A DNA stretch of 64,000 nt from Plectrocnemia conspersa. Taxonomy: Eukaryota > Arthropoda > Insecta > Trichoptera > Polycentropodidae. The DNA is taken from positions 620,001 through 684,000 of the forward strand of contig VTFK01000068.1 in the NCBI GenBank assembly GCA_009617715.1, read 5' to 3'. Below, in pieces: positions 57,501-64,000 of the stretch. The notes under the pieces are model-generated. The model was not told where the DNA came from. It searched no databases and saw nothing but the letters and a program-made list of their open reading frames with translations. Every line of letters begins with the position of its first letter. Position 1 is the stretch's first letter. Both the position numbers and the translations under genes were made by a program.

Positions 57501-60500
57501 AATAATACTATTTTATTATTATCGTAATATTCACAACTACTTAAAGTTTATCATAAAATAATTAAATGTATTTAATCATTATTATTATCAATCCAATAAC
57601 AAAAATGATATAAATATATTGTCTGCAACACATGTTGGAAATCTGTGAAAATAATTCCATTTAGCATATACAGTGCAATACAGCAATGAGTGTCAGATGC
57701 TTAACTGTATTGGTAAATGCAGTTGAATGATGCAGCATTTATAGGCCTATAACCCACTTTCTCGTATATAATTCAGTTTAAAAATATTAAACTTTTACAA
57801 ATGCATATATAGTCGAATATGACTTTATATTTACAGTTAATTTAACCTCCTTTCGAAACATGTATTGACGTTTAACGTGTCAGTGGTAAAAATTAAATAG
57901 GGTAAAATAATAAATAAACGATGTATTTTTTATTAAAATTTATTATCAAATTGGGTATGTAATAAAATATAAAAATTGTTTAGAAATAAATTTATTTATC
58001 AGTTCAAAATTTATATTTACATTTTTTCATCAATCTATGCATACATTATACACGTGTGTATATACACGGATGTATGTACATATGCAGTTATATATAAAAA
58101 TGTCGTTATATCAACGTTATTCCCTAGTTGCATTGCGTATTAATTATTATTAGTAAAAATTTACATTTTTGAAATTAGTGAGGAAATCATTCGCAATGTT
58201 CATTCATAAGTGCAATCGCATTTTAAATTTAATGCTTATTGGGGGCAAAAATTAAAATATAAAAACGGAGTATGTGTGACATTTGGGAACGTTAGTGCAA
58301 TATAACAACTGACTAAATATTTATTTAATATATACGTTTATAAAACACAAAACTATAAGGAAAAAAATACACAGATATTTCTATATACTCGCGAGTGTGT
58401 ATGTATGTTATACATATTTTATTTTCACAAAAAGTATGTTTAAGTATCTACGATATATATGTATGTAGCAAATATTTGAAAAACACTACATGAGAAATGG
58501 GTTTACTATTTTTTTTATCATAGTCGTAATTTCTACCGCTAAGAATCGAAATTTTATGTATCACATATTGCGTGAAAAAAAAATAGTCCGTCTACAAAAA
58601 AGCACATAATAAAAGGAATGGATATAACAACATAAAAAAGAGTTTTACACTTTTAATTCGTAATATATATAAAAAAATATGATTACAAAAAAAATGAAAG
58701 CATGTACATATCATAATGACAAAAATGAATATGGCATGACATGACTAAATTTCATTTAAAAATGAAAATAGTAACATTACTCAAAACACATACTAGACGT
58801 CTCACTAACGATCTATTCTTACTAGATATTTTTACCATAAAAATAATAATACAGATTCCCCTGTTGAAATATATTTTTATTTATTCTACATCACCGACAA
58901 ATCAATGTATTGCGAATTTTAACATAATAAATACGTTTCTATGTTTGTCTTTATGCATCAACAGGAAAATTTCTATGAAATAATACGATCATTGTAAGAC
59001 TCTCTAGACCGCCATTTCATCGATTTTTGAACAACATAAATGCTTATGAATAAAAAATATCAAATAATCATCAAATCAAACCTACTATTTCAATCTAAGG
59101 TACTCGAGATACGCAATAGTTAATTAAAAACAACATTGGACCGTTACTTTCTATTACATAGAATTTTACACAATTAGGCTATTCGTCTATTACATATTAT
59201 TTCTTCGAAACTATAAATATTCTGACATTGTAATAATTAACCTTATATTGAGCACCATGGAAGGAATTAAAGTGCATTAAAATTTATACGTGTCGATATA
59301 ATCATTTCAAAGCGATCGTATCACATTGCTTTTCCGTTTATTTATTATAATAAATGACGACAATCCCGAATACGATATTATAAATAACATTTTCCTATGA
59401 ATGACTCGTTATAACTAAACGTAGAGAAAAAAGCTTATTCACTGAATTTACGGCGGTGCGTCAAATACGATTGCCAAAAAATATAATTCTTTCAAGAGTG
59501 TGCCTCAATTTATAATAATAATTATTACTTTTGTATCAAAAATTTACAATTATCCTTAATTTTGGTAAATATTACAAAAAATATACACAAACATGTGATG
59601 CGACATTCTATACACTGTATTTTATTTTATAAAGGTTCGATTCGTACGATTAGACGAAGTAACGTTACAATTGATTCAATATCACAATTTGTTATCCTTT
59701 TGACGTGTTCTGCGAATTACATGAATGAATGAATGAAAAATGTCTTTCGTATTATAACCACATTTTACGCAATTCCGTCCATCTCGAACATTGTAACTTT
59801 GGCAATTCCATTAATTTTAAACAATGAACGTAAATTTGCATTAACACGAGAATAAAGTGAGCTAACGAACTGTTTACGAACACTAATTCATCATATAATA
59901 AATACACAAACAAATCGATAAATGCGTCATCCAGAGGAAAATATAATATTAATTAAATTGAAATGCTTCTCAATGCAAGAGCGAAAGTAAAACAAAACAT
60001 AATTGCAATTAAGAGGTAATTTGCAAAAAATATATAAACTAACTAAACATAAAATCTGACCCAAAAGACAAAGGGAGTCTATTATACAAAAAAAATAAAA
60101 ATAATAATAAAAATTAAAATAGTAGACATACAATAAAAAAACAGTAAACAATATAACGACAAATATTAGTTGTAGTTATAGAAAAAAAAATATATCAAAG
60201 AAAAAAGACAAAATTTAACTATCGTATCAGTTCTTGTTTTATACCATTTGGCCGAAAAATTAAATTTTACATTTTGCGTGTCATTAAATTATACAATGGT
60301 TACATTTTTTTCTCTAATCCAATCTTACATCGACATACTTACGGAAACCTATTGAGACAGTCATTTTTGCTTGGCGTTTTATGTTTTTTATATTTCTCAC
60401 TCTCTATAGTATATTTTTCTCGTGTTCTTCATTGTTTATAAAGAATTCCTTATTAAAAAAAATATCTACACACCACACCTGTCCGTCATTACACTTTTAA

Positions 60501-60541
60501 CGTTAAAGGCATAAGATGTCGAGCGGCAAAAACGGGTACGC
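57501..60541. other. AT-rich DNA, probably in part the kinase 3' untranslated region
   Basis: No gene seen. On the minus strand the first AATAAA after the kinase stop is at 59631-59636, about 900 bases downstream, with others near 59336. A GAAT microsatellite lies at 59722-59736. Confidence 0.4.
59631..59636 (-). terminator. Candidate kinase poly(A) signal
   Basis: First minus-strand AATAAA downstream of the kinase stop at 60542. Weak by itself in AT-rich DNA. Confidence 0.3.
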
Positions 60542-60615
60542 TCATTTATATTTAATGATTACGGCAGGATCCTCTGGGTATAGGCACACACCTTCGACGC
60601 TGAATATTGATACTT
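60542..60615 (-). CDS. Eip63E: Eip63E terminal exon
   Basis: Two bases plus 23 codons and TGA, reading [19 protein letters not shown] to IIKYK. The 'SIF-V-GV-LY-E' word is the conserved tail of this kinase subfamily. Acceptor CTTTACAG. Too short to appear as an open frame on its own. Confidence 0.88.
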
Positions 60616-62445
60616 CTGTAAAGTGAAAAAGGTATTTGATTAATATACTGTTAAGAAGAGTTACATTTTTAGATAAATCCTGTTAGCCATCACCTGAGTA
60701 CTCACATAGATTTTTGCCCACATTTGGATTATTAAAAAATGATCTGAAATGCCGTTATGTTTATTTTGTGAGGTATTAAGATTGACCGTTAAAAAAGGTC
60801 TCATTGCATATACGCGTTAAAAGCGCAATAAACAAAAACGCCATTAGTAGGTATGATTCACCGACAAATGTTTTTGTTTGTGATGATCAAATTCCGAAGA
60901 ATTAGTATCCCTAAAAAGCATATCCAATGGCCTTTCGGTGCCTTTACAAATACAAAAGAATGAATCTCATTGACAAGCAGCAGAGCCAGCTGGGGGTTTT
61001 GCAGGGCCTCACGAAACATAAATAGAAAAAATGCTTGAACATGACTTTATTAATTATTTATTCAAATATTTTTTTTAATATAATAAAAAATACATTTATT
61101 TTGTACTTCTAATTATATTTAAAGCTTCATAAAATACATAAAATTTACGGCATTTAAGCGCTTTAAGAAAAATCCAAAATCCCGACGTATGAGCCGGCCC
61201 TCTTGACAATCACAATGCATTTTAACTGGAATACAACGGCATGCCAAATCTCCACGTATTGTGGCATATATGTGGCACATTGTGGCATATAAATGGTTAA
61301 ACCAAAACCTTTACTTAACAAACTGTTTCAATTACCGTCGGGCAGAAGATAGAGCGATCTCGGTAAACAATTGAAGTAATTGTGCTGGAGGGCGTCTTGG
61401 GCGGAGATGCGATTCAGAGGGTTGAGTTGCAGTAGTAAAGCGGCTAAAGCTTCCGCCTCACGCGTGTCATGCAATTGAGGAAATGCCGTGCCGAGGCGAT
61501 AAGGCCTATGCATCACAGTGCGCGCTGAACGATACCCTGGTAGCCGTGACACACCGGGCCAGTTCTCCTCAGACGGCGTGCCCAAAATCTGTAAAATACC
61601 ATCAATAAACATTAATCAATGAAGATTAATAAAAGTTTAGTGTTAAGCTTTGAAGTACGCACTTTGAATATTTTATCCAATTGATCACACGTATCGCGGA
61701 CTCCAGGAAACGTAGGAATACCAGAAGCCATTTCTACAAATATACAACCTACTCCCCACATGTCTAATGAAGTAGAATATTCTGTACTACCTAGGAGGAC
61801 ATCTGAAAGCATATACATGTGAACCATACAGTGACTGATTAATTAAGTATAATTAAAAACATACATGTTGAGTCATGAATATTGCCGCAGCAACACTCAT
61901 GCTTCACCTTAAATAAGATGAGATAAAAACTATACCTGGAGGTCTATACCATAACGTAACTACTTCGTGTGAGTACGTGTGACTCGGAACTGACTTCGCA
62001 CGCGCCAAACCAAAATCGGCTAGCTTGAGTTCGCCGTTGCCGCTGATGAGCAAGTTTTGAGGTTTGACATCCCGGTGGAGGACTCTGCGGCGGTGGCAAT
62101 AAGCCAGCCCACGTAGCAATTGAAATAGAAACAATCTGGTATTGTTGGGATTGATTCCACCGGGGTGCCGTTCCATGTATTGTGATAAATCAGTATCCTG
62201 AAAATATATAAACAAAGCATGAAATCTAACCTTGTTGATAGATTTTTCAATTTTATACAAGATAACTTACTACAAATTCAAAAACAAAGGTTAGCGTTTC
62301 CCTAGTGTGAACGATGTCGTGCAGTGTGACGATATTCGTATGCTTGAGCTCTTTCAGTAGAGAAGCTTCTCTGATGGCAGTAAAAGGTGCACCTTCTTCT
62401 TCTTGTAGCCGTATTTCTTTCAATGCAACTACTTGATTAGTTAAA
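60542..62445 (-). CDS. Eip63E: PFTAIRE-type cyclin-dependent kinase (CDK14/Eip63E), 3' exons
   Basis: Protein serine/threonine kinase that works with a cyclin partner; in flies the orthologue is ecdysone-inducible and cooperates with cyclin Y. Exons are 62445-62271, 62197-61936, 61802-61663, 61588-61336 and 60615-60542. All are GT/AG and in frame, giving 300 residues and a stop. Visible motifs are VVALKEI (ATP-binding lysine), PFTAIRE (cyclin-binding helix, the subfamily mark), HRDVKPQN (catalytic loop) and [19 protein letters not shown] (activation segment). WYRPPDVLLGS is also present. The start codon, N-terminal extension and glycine loop are in exons to the right of the window. Intact as far as it can be seen. 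CDK15/PFTAIRE-2-like assignment is less likely in an insect. Confidence 0.92.
60616..61335 (-). other. Eip63E last intron
   Basis: 720 bp, AT-rich. A short GC-richer piece sits near each of 60975-61015 and 61180-61205, and TGTGGCATAT words are repeated at 61260-61292. No transposon end is clear. Confidence 0.5.
61336..61588 (-). CDS. Eip63E: Eip63E exon, C-lobe end
   Basis: 84 codons plus one base, [19 protein letters not shown] to LYLLPD. Acceptor TTTTACAG, donor GACG|GTAATT. Reading past the donor gives an immediate stop (LPDGN), but splicing to 60615 restores the family tail. Confidence 0.92.
61663..61802 (-). CDS. Eip63E: Eip63E exon, C-lobe
   Basis: Two bases plus 46 codons, [20 protein letters not shown] to LDKIFK. 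Acceptor CTTTCAG, donor AAA|GTGCGT. Confidence 0.92.
61936..62197 (-). CDS. Eip63E: Eip63E exon with catalytic and activation loops
   Basis: 87 codons plus one base, [14 protein letters not shown] to TLWYRPP. Contains [14 protein letters not shown] and [15 protein letters not shown]. Acceptor ATTTTCAG, donor CAG|GTATAG; joins the next exon as RPP-D-VLLGS. Confidence 0.93.
62271..62445 (-). CDS. Eip63E: Eip63E exon with lysine and PFTAIRE helix
   Basis: One base plus 58 codons, [14 protein letters not shown] to FVFEFV. Acceptor TTATTTCAG, donor [28 protein letters not shown] identifies the subfamily. Confidence 0.92.
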
Positions 62446-63289
62446 CTGAAATAAACAATAAAAACAGTCAATAAAGATTCATTAAAAAGACTTTTACAAT
62501 AAGATCGTAAATTATATTGTTAAAGCACTAGTCTAATTCATATTCATTTCGTAAAAATCTGAGAAAGTATTCTACAATTAAAGAGAATATATTAATATAT
62601 ACGTAATCAATATCAGTATATTGCTACATAGTAAGTCTTAAATGTAATACATCATTCGATCCATTCAAATAAAATTTTAGTTACTCTTCAAGTGCCTGAA
62701 TGAAACATCTCCATCCCAATTTTTTATTTTATTGGACATCATCCATTTTAAAATAAAAATATAGCCTCTACTTGGAACAAATTTTCATAAATCAGGAAAG
62801 AAACAGGATAGCATTAGCACATCTGTTTTTAGATAAAGGATAATAAATAATAACAAGGGACGGATCATTCCGACCGTTTCGTATGTTTGTTGTCGTAGAA
62901 GCATATTTTCACAATAACTTTAAGGTTGTAAGACGAGACAAGAATAGTAAAAAGCGATAGTAAGATTCGGAGTAATTTAGTTGAGTAAACGTGCATATGC
63001 AAAGAGAGATGTGGATTAAGAAGACCCGCTTAGACGCATTGGCTCTACTCGCAGAAACAAGACCTAATCTAATTAAATTAGTCAAACGTTTGAGAGAGAA
63101 TCGTCGAGTGGCTCTGTTTGTATGGTAAAAGATCAGATTTTCTCGTAATCTAATTAAAAGTTGTACAGACTAGAAGACTACTACCCAAGCTAGAAAAGAG
63201 TCAATATTTATGATTGTAATAATCTAGACACAATTCCTTCCACGTATATTTCATAAGTAAAAAGCGGCATTATTGATGATCACAATTAT
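62446..63289 (-). other. Probable Eip63E intron
   Basis: AT-rich DNA upstream of the first visible kinase exon. No exon with a glycine loop (GxGxxxxVYK) was found. Confidence 0.5.
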
Positions 63290-63640
63290 ACAAACCCCAA
63301 CAAAACGGCTGGATAAATTCCAGAGCTTCTGCCAAACGCCACATTCAATTGCCCAATATTCAATTAGTTTTATGGCAACTCGAGAGCTGCTTACATAAAG
63401 GGGGTGCTAATGTTAGCGGTGCATCCGAGCAGTGGCTAAGGTTAAGCAGGCGGCAGGGGTTGCGCAGTCGTAAATAAGGGCGGAAATCACGGAAAAGCTC
63501 AAACATCCCGCATTAACACCCCCCCCTCTCCTCTACACCGTTCCGGAAGATTAGGAAGAGCGGGAGAGGTTTTAATCAGCGTAAAGCATTATCGATATTG
63601 ATAACGGCGGGCGCTGCTTTAAAATTTACCAAAGGATAAT
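63290..63640. promoter_or_regulatory. Candidate regulatory island within the Eip63E intron
   Basis: A GC-richer, repeat-free block with CAATTAGTTTTATGGC, GGTGCTAATGTTAGCGG, TTATCGATATTGATAACGG and GGTTTTAATCAGCG. No coding pattern. Its position suggests an intronic enhancer or alternative promoter. Confidence 0.35.
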
Positions 63641-64000
63641 TGAAGCGTTACTGTAAATTATTATATTAACACTGAACCGCAAGGGGTAGACAACAATGCG
63701 GTTTTTAACTAAAGCATAAGTTGATATAATAAAACTTTGATCGATATTTGTAAAATATATCATAATTAATTAATATAATATATGATAGTGAAAATTCCGT
63801 TAAAAATTAATTAAAAATAGGTCAGTAAAGATTTTATATAATAACTTGAATAGTGCAATGCTAAAAGTTATTTTGCTTTAATCCCGTGTGAGCGAACGAA
63901 CATTGCTCCTACGATCGGGAACGGTACATATGTATTTAATTTACTGTATTTGTATTGTTTTATTCATATTAAATTTATTTATTAAAACACTAGGCGCTTA
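63641..64000. other. AT-rich non-coding DNA to the window edge
   Basis: Nothing recognised. Confidence 0.4.

Noticed and set aside
61328..61336. Kinase ending at the in-frame stop after LPDGN
   Set aside because: A GT donor lies at this point, and splicing to 60615 restores the conserved SIF-V-GV-LY tail.
1..64000. CRISPR arrays, rRNA, bacterial operons or viral genes
   Set aside because: No regularly spaced repeats, rRNA core sequences or prokaryotic-style gene strings were seen; the genes have introns.

Overview
This is animal nuclear DNA, most likely from an insect. It is strongly AT-rich. Its only convincing protein genes are two intron-split eukaryotic genes on the minus strand, in the right-hand third. 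The rest is non-coding sequence with many decayed transposons of insect-typical groups (jockey/CR1-like LINEs, mariner, pogo/Tigger, hAT, piggyBac and PIF/Harbinger-like elements). The order cannot be fixed from the sequence alone. No bacterial-style operons, rRNA, intact tRNA or CRISPR arrays were seen.

Genes. (1) Puromycin-sensitive aminopeptidase (Psa, M1 zinc metallopeptidase): nine coding exons from 53067 down to the stop at 44075. All splice phases agree and give 824 residues, with GAMEN, HELAH-x18-E and the catalytic-tyrosine segment present. The N-terminal exon(s), roughly the first 50 to 90 residues, were not found. (2) A PFTAIRE-type cyclin-dependent kinase (CDK14 / Eip63E): five 3' exons from 62445 to the stop at 60542 give 300 residues. 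They hold the PFTAIRE helix, HRDVKPQN and DFG. The glycine-loop exon lies beyond the right edge. One more possible terminal exon, of unknown identity, lies at 41960-42057 on the minus strand.

Layout. 1-44 kb has no recognised gene. It holds LINE fragments (1-976, 4.16-5.23 kb, 19.6-20.4 kb), hAT (2.7-3.6 kb), piggyBac (7.1-8.5 kb), mariner (35.4-36.0 kb), two full-length 1.06-1.07 kb Harbinger-like elements in opposite orientation (9754-10814 and 26255-27328), several small MITEs, a tRNA-derived SINE candidate and two unclassified dispersed repeats. Between these sit about a dozen GC-richer, low-repeat islands of 150-500 bp with homeodomain-like TAATTA/TAATTG cores. They look like conserved cis-regulatory DNA, but that is inference. 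44-53 kb is Psa. Its last intron (3.9 kb) carries a Tigger element with both ends and, 26 bp away, a 652-bp hAT element whose edge is 14 bp from a Psa donor site. 53-60.5 kb is the inter-gene interval with more MITEs. 60.5-62.5 kb is the kinase. 62.5-64 kb is probably its intron.

Psa and the kinase are not known to work together. Their adjacency is simply the order found here. The main interest is the transposon record and the gene-poor regulatory-looking tract; no clearly new molecular system was found.
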